The position numbers were made by a program, and so were the translations under genes. Below are positions 35,080-43,637 of a DNA stretch of 64,000 nucleotides, piece by piece (the first letter of the stretch is position 1; every line of letters begins with the position of its first letter). The notes under the pieces are model-generated. The model ran no database searches. It worked only from the letters and a program-made list of their open reading frames with translations, and was not told where the DNA came from. This stretch comes from Coprenecus sp949297365 (GTDB taxonomy: Bacteria > Bacteroidota > Bacteroidia > Bacteroidales > UBA932): assembly GCA_963931055.1 (NCBI GenBank), contig OZ006987.1, positions 1,488,001-1,552,000 on the forward strand, given 5' to 3'.

Positions 35080-36030
35080 ATGAGGAGAATGTGGATAGTT
35101 GCAGGCTGTGCGGTGCTGGCGTTTCTGGCTGTGCAGAGCTGTGAAAAGGGCGATCCAGGCCCTTCGGCTCCTCAGCTCAGTACGATTCATGTCAATCAGG
35201 ATAAGATAGGTCTCGGACAGCAGGTGGTCTTTACGGTGGAGGATACGGTCGCGATGCACGGCAGTCTGTATCTGATACAGCCTAGATGGACAGTCAACGG
35301 CAATCAAGTGCTGGAGGACTTCACGCATTACGATTTCGTGAACGGACGCGGCTCGTATATGTGCTATTATACCCCTTCGGCAGTGGGCAGTATGGATGTC
35401 AGGCTGGAGGTGTATATGATATTCAATGACGCTCCTGCCGGAAAGGCCGAGCAGACCGTGTCGGCCGAAAGGAGGCTTGAGGTGGTCAAATGCGATGCCC
35501 GCACCTCTTTCTGGGGGGATTCGGTAGCCGTGACTATGCACCGCGAGCCCGGTCTGGTCGCCAGCGGAACAGACGGAGTCTATATCGGGACGGGCTACAG
35601 CTCTATTCTGGGAGTGTCATCCATAATGCCGTCGGTCAATCTGGTCTATACTTTCGAGTCACAGGCTGATTCCCTGATGAGGATATCCGAGAGTTTCGCG
35701 GCGTCAGCGGACCGTACTGACGGATATAAGTATGTGGCTTCTCTGTTTGAGTTTGCACTCAAGACGCTTGAGACCGAATATGTCGGGACAAGCAGCAGGA
35801 AAGTCATCGCCAGCACGGATGACCAGCAGTACCTCAATGCGGCCAACAAGTTTGTCGGAGCCGGTACGCTGACAGATGAGGAACTGGCTTATCTGGGCGA
35901 GGGTATGGTCAAGGGCCTGGTCAGGATAGAGGCCACTATGCGCTCGGCCACTACAGATGTGGTGTTTACCACGGAGGCGGCTCCGGACAGCAACTGCGCC
36001 TACATAGTGCTGACTTATTCGGCCAGATAG
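35080..36030 (+). CDS. Lipoprotein of unknown function
   Basis: The 316-residue product has a lipoprotein signal ending LAVQSC. A beta-rich domain follows (IHVNQDKIGLGQQVVFTVEDT, PRWTVNGNQVL), then a helical C-terminal half. I do not recognise a family. It follows frr by 11 bases and may be cotranscribed with it. Its stop codon directly abuts the stop codon of the convergent aroF-type gene with no base between. Confidence 0.75.
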   Translation: MRRMWIVAGCAVLAFLAVQSCEKGDPGPSAPQLSTIHVNQDKIGLGQQVVFTVEDTVAMHGSLYLIQPRWTVNGNQVLEDFTHYDFVNGRGSYMCYYTPSAVGSMDVRLEVYMIFNDAPAGKAEQTVSAERRLEVVKCDARTSFWGDSVAVTMHREPGLVASGTDGVYIGTGYSSILGVSSIMPSVNLVYTFESQADSLMRISESFAASADRTDGYKYVASLFEFALKTLETEYVGTSSRKVIASTDDQQYLNAANKFVGAGTLTDEELAYLGEGMVKGLVRIEATMRSATTDVVFTTEAAPDSNCAYIVLTYSAR

Positions 36031-37071
36031 TTACTTATTGATCTGCCGCTCCATGGAGGCGCGGTGAATCAGATTGAAGACCTCGGTGATGAAAGACTCG
36101 TCGAGGTCTTTTTCTTGTGCCAGGGCGCGTACTTTGGCCAGCACTGAGTTCCAGCGGCCGGTCTGCAGGACGGTCAGTCCGCTCTTCTCCTTGACCTCGC
36201 CGATGGCTTCGGATATCTTCATCCGCTCGGCCAGCAGGTCTATCAGCGAGGAGTCTATCCTGTCTATATCGCTGCGCAGGCTGTCCAGGGCCGCTGCGGC
36301 TTCCGCTCCGGGAGCGGAGTTGCCGCGCATCTTCAACGAGCCCAGAAGCTGTGCCAGTTCAGCAGGAGTTATCTGCTGCGCGGCATCGCTCAGGGCCTTG
36401 TCCGGGTCCGGGTGTACCTCTATCATCAGGCCGTCGAATCCCAGGGCCATGGCCTGCTGCGACAGACTTCTGACCAGGTCGCGCCGTCCTCCGATATGGC
36501 TGGGGTCGCAGAGTATGGGTATTTCGGGCATCCGTCTGTGCAGCTCCACCGGTATCTGCCAGAACGGAGAGTTGCGGTAGATGCTCTCGCCGTAGGAGTG
36601 GAAGCCGCGGTGTACGGCGCAGACCAGGCCGCATCCGCAGCCGGAAAGCCGCTCGACGGCTCCCAGCCAGAGTTCGGGATCCGGCACCAGCGGATTCTTG
36701 ACGACTACCGGCAGGCCCGTACCCTTCAGGGCATCGGCTATCTCCTGCACCAGAAACGGATTGCCGGTGGTCCGTGCTCCTATCCATACCGCGTCTATTC
36801 CGTATTTGAGGATTACCTCCACGTGTCTGGCATTCGCCACCTCGGTGATGGTCTTCATGCCGGTGGCCCTGCCCGCATCGCGGAGCCACCGGGCACCGGT
36901 CTCTCCGACTCCCTCGAAGCAGCCGGGATGAGTACGGGGCTTCCAGAGGCCTCCGCGCAGCATCGTGACACCGGCCTTGCTTATGCCCTCAGCCGCCGCC
37001 ATTATCTGTTCCGGGCTCTCCACGCTGCACGGCCCGGCTATTATAAAAGGTATGGGAACGAGTTTACTCAT
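36031..37071 (-). CDS. DAHP synthase fused to chorismate mutase
   Basis: In 346 residues an N-terminal KDO8PS-like (type I-beta) DAHP synthase (FIIAGPCSVESPEQ, LRGGLWKPRTHP, VWIGARTTGNPFLVQE, PILCDPSHIGG, LMIEVHPDPDKALSD) is followed by a C-terminal AroQ-type chorismate mutase (about 262-346; LRSDIDRIDSSLIDLLAERMKISEAIGEVK). It makes the first shikimate-pathway intermediate and converts chorismate to prephenate; the fused mutase commonly acts as the allosteric domain. It overlaps the upstream Crp-type gene by 8 bases. Confidence 0.95.
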   Translation of the reverse strand: MSKLVPIPFIIAGPCSVESPEQIMAAAEGISKAGVTMLRGGLWKPRTHPGCFEGVGETGARWLRDAGRATGMKTITEVANARHVEVILKYGIDAVWIGARTTGNPFLVQEIADALKGTGLPVVVKNPLVPDPELWLGAVERLSGCGCGLVCAVHRGFHSYGESIYRNSPFWQIPVELHRRMPEIPILCDPSHIGGRRDLVRSLSQQAMALGFDGLMIEVHPDPDKALSDAAQQITPAELAQLLGSLKMRGNSAPGAEAAAALDSLRSDIDRIDSSLIDLLAERMKISEAIGEVKEKSGLTVLQTGRWNSVLAKVRALAQEKDLDESFITEVFNLIHRASMERQINK

Positions 37072-37651
37072 ACAGCAGTTTCTTGCGTATCTTGCACAGC
37101 CACGACGGCGTGACGTTGAGGTATGAAGCCATTCTGTTGGCGGATATCACGTTGGCAATGTCCGGCCTGAACTTCAGTAGATTGCGGTACCGTTCCTCGG
37201 CTGACCCGTTGATCTGAATCATTTTGCATTCGGATGTGTAGAACTGCCCCATTGCGATGTCGAACATCCATAATGAGAACTCATGGGATTCACGCATAAG
37301 AGAGAAAAATACATCTCTGCGGATTCTCAGTACGGATGATGCGATCCTGCAGGACTCTATCTGCATTACGGCAGGCTGGTTCATGTAGACCGACTGGGGC
37401 GAACACATGAAAGTCCCCGGGAACGCGAACCCGAATGTGACCTCTTTCTCGCCTTTAAAGTAGAGCAACTGGATGATTCCGTCCTTTACTATGTAAATAT
37501 TTGTATCGGTCTGCCCGTATCCGATAAGTACTTTGCCGGACTTTAGGCTTATCTCATCGGAATTTTCCAGCAGTCTGTCGATGAGGGTGTCGGAAGGGGA
37601 AAAACGCCCCTCGTTCCTGAGAATGTCTCTAAAGTCTGTGTCAGTGTCCAT
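37064..37651 (-). CDS. Short Crp/Fnr-type regulator, copy 1
   Basis: This 195-residue protein has an N-terminal cyclic-nucleotide-binding-like barrel (GKVLIGYGQTDTNIYIVKDGIIQLLYFKGEKEVTFGFAFPG) and a dimer helix. A C-terminal helix-turn-helix (NVISANRMASYLNVTPSWLCKIRKKLL) ends the chain. No Fnr-type cysteine cluster is present. It is a clear paralogue of the protein at 41644 and of the remnant at 902-1051. It is divergent from a BACON lipoprotein gene (79 bases apart) and overlaps the DAHP synthase gene on its own strand, so it may be cotranscribed with it. The ligand is unknown. Confidence 0.85.
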   Translation of the reverse strand: MDTDTDFRDILRNEGRFSPSDTLIDRLLENSDEISLKSGKVLIGYGQTDTNIYIVKDGIIQLLYFKGEKEVTFGFAFPGTFMCSPQSVYMNQPAVMQIESCRIASSVLRIRRDVFFSLMRESHEFSLWMFDIAMGQFYTSECKMIQINGSAEERYRNLLKFRPDIANVISANRMASYLNVTPSWLCKIRKKLLYE

Positions 37652-37729
37652 GATGAAATATAGTATTACTACAACGTTTTTGAAAAATTAAGAATATATT
37701 TTTGTCTCAAAATTACTAATAATCTTCTT

Positions 37730-39580
37730 ATGAAAAAAAACTTATCTACATTCGCAACTGCCATGATCATGGCTTTGACTATTATAGGCTGCAAGCCTGA
37801 AGAACCTGAGACTGCATTACCGGTGCTTACACCGGAATCGGAAGCGGCTGTCACTGTCCCCGCTGAAGGAGGCAGCTTCAAAATTGTATATAAACTGGAT
37901 AATCCGGTGGAAGGAGGAAATATAGTTGCCTCCTGCGAGCCTGAGGCGGACTGGATTTCTCATCTTGATTATAGTGCTGTAGGTGTGGTGTCCTTTGATG
38001 TCTCCTCAAATGAGGGAGAGACAGCTAGAAGTACTGAGGTGGTCGTGCTGTATGACTGGCCAGGAGGAGAGCCTCTGTCCTTCTCCGTGATTGTAGAGCA
38101 GGAGGGGAAGACGGGGGAGGACCCTGAGCCTGGTTACGATGAAAGTATTGTCATAGATGTGACAGAGAAGGGTCAGAGGTATTTCTCCGCGTCCATTACT
38201 CCTTCGAACAAGGAAATGAGTTACCTGGTGTTTTTCAAGACGGCAGATGTGTACGACTCGTTTCCGGATACGGACTCTCTTCTGAGGTCAGACATGACCT
38301 ATTATGAATGGATGGCATATATGTACGACATGACGGAGGCCCAGGCGGTCGCTGAAGATGTACTTATAGGAGATATGCCTGATTATCTGTGCAACGCTGA
38401 ACCGGATACTGAGTATGTTCTCTATGCATACGGTATAGATACCTTGACTTTGGAGGTGCTTACTGACGTGGCTGTGTGCAGGGTTCGTACTCAACCTCTG
38501 GATCAATTGGATTTCACTCTTAATGTAAGTGTAAGCGGACATGTTGTAACAGCGGAAGTGACTCCTGATGGCTATGACGGATATTATCTTGTAGACGCCT
38601 ATGAGGTGGAAAGTATAGACGCGGGAATGGATTTTGCCGTATGGTGCTCCAACACGTGGAATACGGAAAGAATGCACTATGAGACGTATTACGGGATGAC
38701 TCCTGAGCAGATTCTTCAAACATATGCCAAACAGGGAGAGGAGACATGGGTGCTTGATGACCTTATGCCTGAGAAAGAGTGCCGTCTGGCAGTGTTCGCC
38801 CTGGACGACATGGCATGGCTGTGCTCCGAGCCTGTGACGTATGATTTTACAACCGGAAGCGCATCGGGAAGCTCCAACGTCATAACTATCAATGTCACCG
38901 ATGTCACTTCCCGCGAGGCCAGCGTGGAGTTCTCTCCCAGCAACAGCGATCCGTTCGCGTATACCGTGGCAGAGGCCTCACTGTTCGAGGGCATGAGCGA
39001 AGAGGAGATTATCGAATACTGCACCTACCGTCTGTTTGCTCCTGTGCGTACAGGCCGTTATATAGATACTTATGGAAAACTCACGCCCGGAACTGAGTAC
39101 TATGCCATAGCATATGGAAATTATAACGGAGAGATTACTACGGAACTTTTCCTGGAACCATTTGAGACCAATGCCACACAGGTGGGCTCATTGGAGTTCA
39201 GTCTGGAATATGGACCTTGGTATGATTTGATGCAGTTGGCAGAAGCTGACCCTGACGGAGGCTGGGAATATTCGGCTGGATATTATGACTGTCTGCTGCC
39301 TGTGGATGTGCCTGAGGAACTGGCCGGCAAGGAGTATTATTATGCGTTGTACACGGTAGATGCCATTTATGGCTGGGATGATGAGACGCTGTACAGTCAG
39401 CTTTATGATCACGGAACGGATTATGCCCCGACTTATTTCCTGTCTGACTACGGTATGGAGTTTGTCCTTGTCGGATTCGCGGTTGATGACAACGGTGACT
39501 GGGGTCCCATCTGGAAGAGCGAGCCGTTCACGATGACGCTTGAAGGAGCCTCGGATCCCAATGAATACGTCAACAGATAG
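37730..39580 (+). CDS. BACON-domain lipoprotein
   Basis: The 616-residue protein has a lipoprotein signal (ALTIIGC) and one BACON domain (VTVPAEGGSFKIVYKLDNPV, ADWISHLDYSAVGVVSFDV, VVVLYDWPGG). Then come at least three fibronectin-III-like repeats with TYYEWM..., PDTEYVLYAYGID- and PGTEYYAIAYG-type motifs. It resembles the lipoprotein at 62433 rather than its neighbour at 39755. A -7 element TATTTTTG lies at 37697-37704. It is divergent from Crp-type regulator copy 1, which probably controls it. Outer-membrane surface anchoring is inferred. Confidence 0.85.
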   Translation: MKKNLSTFATAMIMALTIIGCKPEEPETALPVLTPESEAAVTVPAEGGSFKIVYKLDNPVEGGNIVASCEPEADWISHLDYSAVGVVSFDVSSNEGETARSTEVVVLYDWPGGEPLSFSVIVEQEGKTGEDPEPGYDESIVIDVTEKGQRYFSASITPSNKEMSYLVFFKTADVYDSFPDTDSLLRSDMTYYEWMAYMYDMTEAQAVAEDVLIGDMPDYLCNAEPDTEYVLYAYGIDTLTLEVLTDVAVCRVRTQPLDQLDFTLNVSVSGHVVTAEVTPDGYDGYYLVDAYEVESIDAGMDFAVWCSNTWNTERMHYETYYGMTPEQILQTYAKQGEETWVLDDLMPEKECRLAVFALDDMAWLCSEPVTYDFTTGSASGSSNVITINVTDVTSREASVEFSPSNSDPFAYTVAEASLFEGMSEEEIIEYCTYRLFAPVRTGRYIDTYGKLTPGTEYYAIAYGNYNGEITTELFLEPFETNATQVGSLEFSLEYGPWYDLMQLAEADPDGGWEYSAGYYDCLLPVDVPEELAGKEYYYALYTVDAIYGWDDETLYSQLYDHGTDYAPTYFLSDYGMEFVLVGFAVDDNGDWGPIWKSEPFTMTLEGASDPNEYVNR

Positions 39581-39606
39581 CATTTCACATTAAGATAAGA
39601 CCCGTT

Positions 39607-39651
39607 ATGCACCCGGTATGGTTCGCGTTTTGGAACCGCTGGGTGCATTTT
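39607..39651 (+). terminator. Terminator after BACON lipoprotein
   Basis: ATGCACCC (39607-39614) pairs with GGGTGCAT (39641-39648), with an inner GGTTC/GGAACC pairing, followed by TTTTGT. Confidence 0.8.
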
Positions 39652-39754
39652 GTACTTTGTAGGTTGCAATATCCCAAGGTATTTTATGTAGTAGTTCATA
39701 CAAATTTGAATTTGCAAGCAATAAATTTGCAGTAAATACTAAATCTCTATTACT

Positions 39755-41614
39755 ATGTTAAATGTATCTTATGTGCGTATAATCAGTATGTTTTGCGCAT
39801 CGGCTATGCTCTTTGCCTGCAATAAGCCGGAATCTGAAAAGCCTGAACCGGAAAAACCTGATAAGAATCTTCCTCATATTGTTATTGATGTACAGGGAAA
39901 CATCAACGTGTCATTAGAAGGAGGTGAGGTAAGTATACCTTATTCTATCGTCAATCCTGTAGATGGAGGAAAAGTGTCAGGCAATGCGGAAGTTGACTGG
40001 ATAACGGATTTTGCTGACTCAGATACGGCCGTTGTGTGTTTCGTGCTTGAAAATACCGAAATAGAAAGCAGGAACGCTGTAGTCACCTTAACGTATGAGT
40101 ATCCCGGAGCGGCAGAACCAATTTCGGCTCAGGTCAATTTGATACAGGAGCCAGCAGTAGACTGGGACTACGATATGACTGCGACTGCTTTCCAAGGTCA
40201 TTATTATGATACACGTTATGGCCATAACGGAGAGTACAATTATTATACTTGGCTGTCAGACAAGCCGTTTGATGAGAACGGTTCGGCTCAGCCAGGTGGA
40301 ACATACTATCTGTTTGATATGTACGCAGGAGCCCCGGACGATCCTCTTAAGCCTCTTCCGCCAGCCGGTACATATCTTTTAGGGGAGGACGGTTCCACTG
40401 CAGAAATGACTTTCAGTAACAGTTATTCCAGGGTGACCGGCTATAATGATCTCGGAGAGGAGTCAATAAACGAGTATTTCTCTGAAGGAACTCTTGTCGT
40501 TGTTTATGAAAATGACTCTCTGAAGATGGAGGCACAGCTTACTGACCGTGCTGGAGCACTGCACCGTGTTGTGTATGCGCAGCCAGTTCCGGAATATCTT
40601 TTCGGAGACGGAGGTCTGGGAGAAGAGTATCTGACTATTGAGCGGGATATGAATGTAGTTCCTGTGTATGCGGGTGCAAGCTATTTTTCGGATGAAAACG
40701 GAATAATGGAGGTGTACATGACATTCTCCGACATGAAAACAGATTCGGAAGGCGAATTTATAACCCCGGGCAGTGCGTTGAGGCTTGAAGGCGTATATAT
40801 GCCGCTTGATGAAGACGGTAAGATTGCGGTAGGCACGTACAATCTGACCTCTGAATACGGAGATGCATTTACAATGTATGCCGGTGAGATGTATGAACTG
40901 TTGGGATATCTCTTCCCTTATGGTTGTTATCTGGAGTATACGGATGAGGAAGGAGATGTCTATTATGGATTTGCAGTGGAAGGAACTATGGATGTCAAGG
41001 AGTCAAACGGAATATATGACATAACATGTAATTTCAAGACACCTGAGGGACACAGTGTGACATGTAGTTATTCCGGGGAACTGGAAGTGACCGGAGTTCC
41101 CGGTCCGCTTTCAACCTTGACTGAGGACTATACACTTGAGTTTGCGGAGACATCTGCTATCGGATACTATTATGGCGACATAATGGAAACGGGCGGTGGA
41201 AACTGGTATGTGAAAGTATCTCCGTCAGACGGTATGACCGGGGACGGCTTTATAACTTATCTTGTCGGAGAAGGATTGGATTTCGCAGCGGGAATCCCCA
41301 GCGGCACGTATAAGGCAGCGGCATCTGCTAATTATATTTACCCCAATGAATATCAAGTCGGATATATGTCCGGTTCCGGACTTGGAGGAACAATGTATCT
41401 TGGCGGCTATACCGAAAGCGGAGTGACAAGTTATGCTCCTGCTACAAGTGGAGACCTGTATATCGAAAATCATGGAGACGGAACGTATACTTTTTCATTC
41501 TCTTTCCTAGACGACAAAGGCTTTACATGGGACGGAGAATGGACAGGACGCATAGACTTCTCCAATTCGGAATATTCTCCGGCAGGACCTGGGTATACTC
41601 CTTGCATCAGGTAG
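39755..41614 (+). CDS. BACON-domain lipoprotein
   Basis: This 619-residue protein has a short signal with lipobox MLFAC, a Pro/Glu/Lys-rich linker, and one BACON domain (NVSLEGGEVSIPYSIVNPVDGG, VDWITDFADSDTAVVCFV, VTLTYEYPG). Two repeated beta-rich modules follow and a C-terminal signature YAPATSGDLYIENHGDGTYTF. It is a full-length paralogue of the protein at 12015. A -7 element TAAATTTG is at 39722-39729. It converges on Crp-type regulator copy 2. Confidence 0.85.
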   Translation: MLNVSYVRIISMFCASAMLFACNKPESEKPEPEKPDKNLPHIVIDVQGNINVSLEGGEVSIPYSIVNPVDGGKVSGNAEVDWITDFADSDTAVVCFVLENTEIESRNAVVTLTYEYPGAAEPISAQVNLIQEPAVDWDYDMTATAFQGHYYDTRYGHNGEYNYYTWLSDKPFDENGSAQPGGTYYLFDMYAGAPDDPLKPLPPAGTYLLGEDGSTAEMTFSNSYSRVTGYNDLGEESINEYFSEGTLVVVYENDSLKMEAQLTDRAGALHRVVYAQPVPEYLFGDGGLGEEYLTIERDMNVVPVYAGASYFSDENGIMEVYMTFSDMKTDSEGEFITPGSALRLEGVYMPLDEDGKIAVGTYNLTSEYGDAFTMYAGEMYELLGYLFPYGCYLEYTDEEGDVYYGFAVEGTMDVKESNGIYDITCNFKTPEGHSVTCSYSGELEVTGVPGPLSTLTEDYTLEFAETSAIGYYYGDIMETGGGNWYVKVSPSDGMTGDGFITYLVGEGLDFAAGIPSGTYKAAASANYIYPNEYQVGYMSGSGLGGTMYLGGYTESGVTSYAPATSGDLYIENHGDGTYTFSFSFLDDKGFTWDGEWTGRIDFSNSEYSPAGPGYTPCIR

Positions 41615-41643
41615 TCTGTTGCGGGATGACAAAACAGAATAAG

Positions 41644-42225
41644 TTATTTGAACAGAATCTTTTTTCGGATTTTATAGAACCACGAGGGGGTAACTCCCAA
41701 GTATGAAGCGAGCCTGTTGGCAGATACGGCATTGACGATGTCAGGTCTTATCGCCAACAGGTTCTTGTATCTTTCCTCTGCCTGGCCGCTGATATGGGTT
41801 ATCTTATGCTCTGAATAATAGAACTGGCCGAGAGCGATGTTGAACATCCATTTCGCAAAGTCGTGGGACTCGTCCAAAAGACTGTTCAGTTTGTCTTGCG
41901 GAATCTTCAGCACTGTGGTGTTGATTTTACAGTTCTCTATCTGCATTACGGCAGGTTTGCGCAGATACATGCAGTGTGGAGAACAAAGAATGGTCTCGGA
42001 TGAAGCCATTCCGAAAGTCACTTCTTTCTCCCCGTCAAAGTACAGTATCTGCAGGAGCCCGTCCTTGACTATATACAGACTCGGATCCATGGTTCCATAA
42101 CCAATCAGTACCTGGCGTGGTTTCAGGTGAATCTCCTCGGCGCAGTCAAAGAATCTGCGCATTGTTTCATCCGAGGGCACATACGTGCTCATATTCTGAA
42201 TGGTTTTTATGAATGCGATATCCAT
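41644..42225 (-). CDS. Short Crp/Fnr-type regulator, copy 2
   Basis: At 193 residues it matches copy 1 along its whole length: barrel RQVLIGYGTMDPSLYIVKDGLLQILYFDGEKEVTFGMA, conserved CSPHCMYLRKPAVMQIENC block, and C-terminal helix-turn-helix NAVSANRLASYLGVTPSWFYKIRKKI. It has extra cysteines relative to copy 1, but not in an Fnr cluster pattern. It converges on the BACON lipoprotein at 39755 and is divergent from sdhC. The inducer and targets are unknown. Confidence 0.85.
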   Translation of the reverse strand: MDIAFIKTIQNMSTYVPSDETMRRFFDCAEEIHLKPRQVLIGYGTMDPSLYIVKDGLLQILYFDGEKEVTFGMASSETILCSPHCMYLRKPAVMQIENCKINTTVLKIPQDKLNSLLDESHDFAKWMFNIALGQFYYSEHKITHISGQAEERYKNLLAIRPDIVNAVSANRLASYLGVTPSWFYKIRKKILFK

Positions 42226-42316
42226 GGGCTAAGTATTATCGTGCTAATAACTTGTTTATATTCAAGCCCAATCAAAAAATGTGCCGATATCATTTTCAGA
42301 TTAGGCCGGTACGGTG

Positions 42317-42346
42317 TTGAAAATTCGAAAGTGTTTCTTATCTTTG
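42317..42346 (+). promoter_or_regulatory. sdhC promoter
   Basis: TTG at 42317-42319, a 19-base spacer and TATCTTTG at 42339-42346 fit the Bacteroidota promoter. The gene starts 28 bases later. Confidence 0.7.
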
Positions 42347-42374
42347 CCCCGGAAAACAAAAACAACACGACGCA

Positions 42375-43049
42375 ATGGCTAATATTTTCACTTCTTCCAT
42401 AGGGAAGAAACTTATAATGAGTGTAACGGGATTGTTCCTGATAATCTTCCTTCTCCTGCATGCGACCATCAACGGCCTGTCCTTGATAAGCGCCGATGCT
42501 TTCAGGGCCGGGTGCGACTTTATGGCTCTGCCGATAATCACCGTTATGGTGCCTATTCTTGCAGCGGGATTCATTATCCACATCATTTATGCCATCTATC
42601 TGTCCTGGACCAACTATAAGGCCCGTGGCAACAACCGTTACGCCGTAGCCAATAAGAGCCAGGCCGACAACTGGGCAGCAAAGAATATGCTGGTGCTGGG
42701 TATAGTGGTACTTGGTATATTGGCATTCCATCTGACTCATTTCTGGGCGGATATGCAGTTGCAGCAGTTCCAGGGCGTGGCTCACGAGGATCTGGCTGAT
42801 CCGTATCAGCTGCTCCTTGACACATTCAAGTGCGGATGGATGACGGCTATATATGTTGTATGGTTCGTGGCTCTGTGGATGCACCTGACCCACGGTTTCT
42901 GGAGTGCTTTCCACACTCTCGGCTGGAACAACAACATATGGATCAGCCGTCTGAAAGTGATATCCTACATCGTAGCCACCATTATCTGCCTGGTATTCGT
43001 GGCAGTGGCCGTAGTTTCCTGCCTGAAAGGTAACGGCATCATTATGTAA
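42375..43049 (+). CDS. sdhC: Succinate dehydrogenase/fumarate reductase cytochrome b subunit
   Basis: This 224-residue protein has five transmembrane helices with the histidines expected to hold two b hemes (LLLHATINGLSL, HIIYAIYLSW, FHLTHFWADM, WMHLTHGFWSAF). That is the layout of the diheme SdhC/FrdC of Bacteroidetes. It anchors the flavoprotein and iron-sulfur subunits and transfers electrons to or from menaquinone. Normally frdA and frdB follow directly; here a terminator and a convergent gene follow instead. Confidence 0.92.
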   Translation: MANIFTSSIGKKLIMSVTGLFLIIFLLLHATINGLSLISADAFRAGCDFMALPIITVMVPILAAGFIIHIIYAIYLSWTNYKARGNNRYAVANKSQADNWAAKNMLVLGIVVLGILAFHLTHFWADMQLQQFQGVAHEDLADPYQLLLDTFKCGWMTAIYVVWFVALWMHLTHGFWSAFHTLGWNNNIWISRLKVISYIVATIICLVFVAVAVVSCLKGNGIIM

Positions 43050-43072
43050 TAGTAAGGCACACCTGAATATAC

Positions 43073-43106
43073 AAAAGGCTGAGGTTTTGTCCCCAGCCTT
43101 TTTTTT
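43073..43106 (+). terminator. Terminator directly after sdhC
   Basis: AAAGGCTG (43073-43080) pairs with CAGCCTTT (43093-43100) and is followed by a run of T. It ends the sdhC transcript before any partner subunit gene. Confidence 0.9.
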
Positions 43107-43131
43107 GTGCTCTGCCGATATCCTGCAACTT

Positions 43132-43626
43132 TTAAAGTTCTTCCCATTCACCTCCCCACAGCTGGACAAAACGGTACATATCGTCACGGGAAATTTCCAG
43201 TGAGGCTGTGTTGTCGTTTGGGTGGAATGTGACCTTTTCGGCCTGCCTCAGGTCTTTGTCCAGATAGAGCTTGACTTGATGATCGGGGTCATTGATAAGT
43301 CCGAAGAGTGATACTGAACCGGGTACCGTACCGAGGTATTTTTCCATACGCTGCTCTGATGCGAATGACAGCTTGCCCTGATGCAGCTGATGCTCCAGTC
43401 CGTGGATGTCCATCTGTTTGTGGCATTCGAGGATGACCAGATAGTGCCTGTTGCCCTTGTGGTTTCGGAAAAACAGATTCTTGCAGTGTGTGGAGTCAAA
43501 GTCTTTCCAGTATTTCATTGCCTCCTCTATGGTAGGAAGCGGCGGGTGTTCGTGCATTATGTAGCTGATGCCCAGTTCTTGAAGTCTGTCAAGCACTTTT
43601 TTGCGCCGTTCTTGTGCTGTCTCCAT
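43132..43626 (-). CDS. YbaK/ProX-type aminoacyl-tRNA deacylase
   Basis: The 164-residue protein has the YbaK/INS fold of stand-alone trans-editing enzymes: LGISYIMHEHPPLPTIEEA, HCKNLFFRNHKGNRHYLVIL, KLSFASEQRMEKYLGTVPGSVSLFGLIND. Such enzymes hydrolyse mischarged tRNA, commonly Ala-tRNA(Pro). It starts 11 bases after metK and is probably in its transcript. Confidence 0.85.
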   Translation of the reverse strand: METAQERRKKVLDRLQELGISYIMHEHPPLPTIEEAMKYWKDFDSTHCKNLFFRNHKGNRHYLVILECHKQMDIHGLEHQLHQGKLSFASEQRMEKYLGTVPGSVSLFGLINDPDHQVKLYLDKDLRQAEKVTFHPNDNTASLEISRDDMYRFVQLWGGEWEEL

Positions 43627-43637
43627 GGCAGAAAGTG

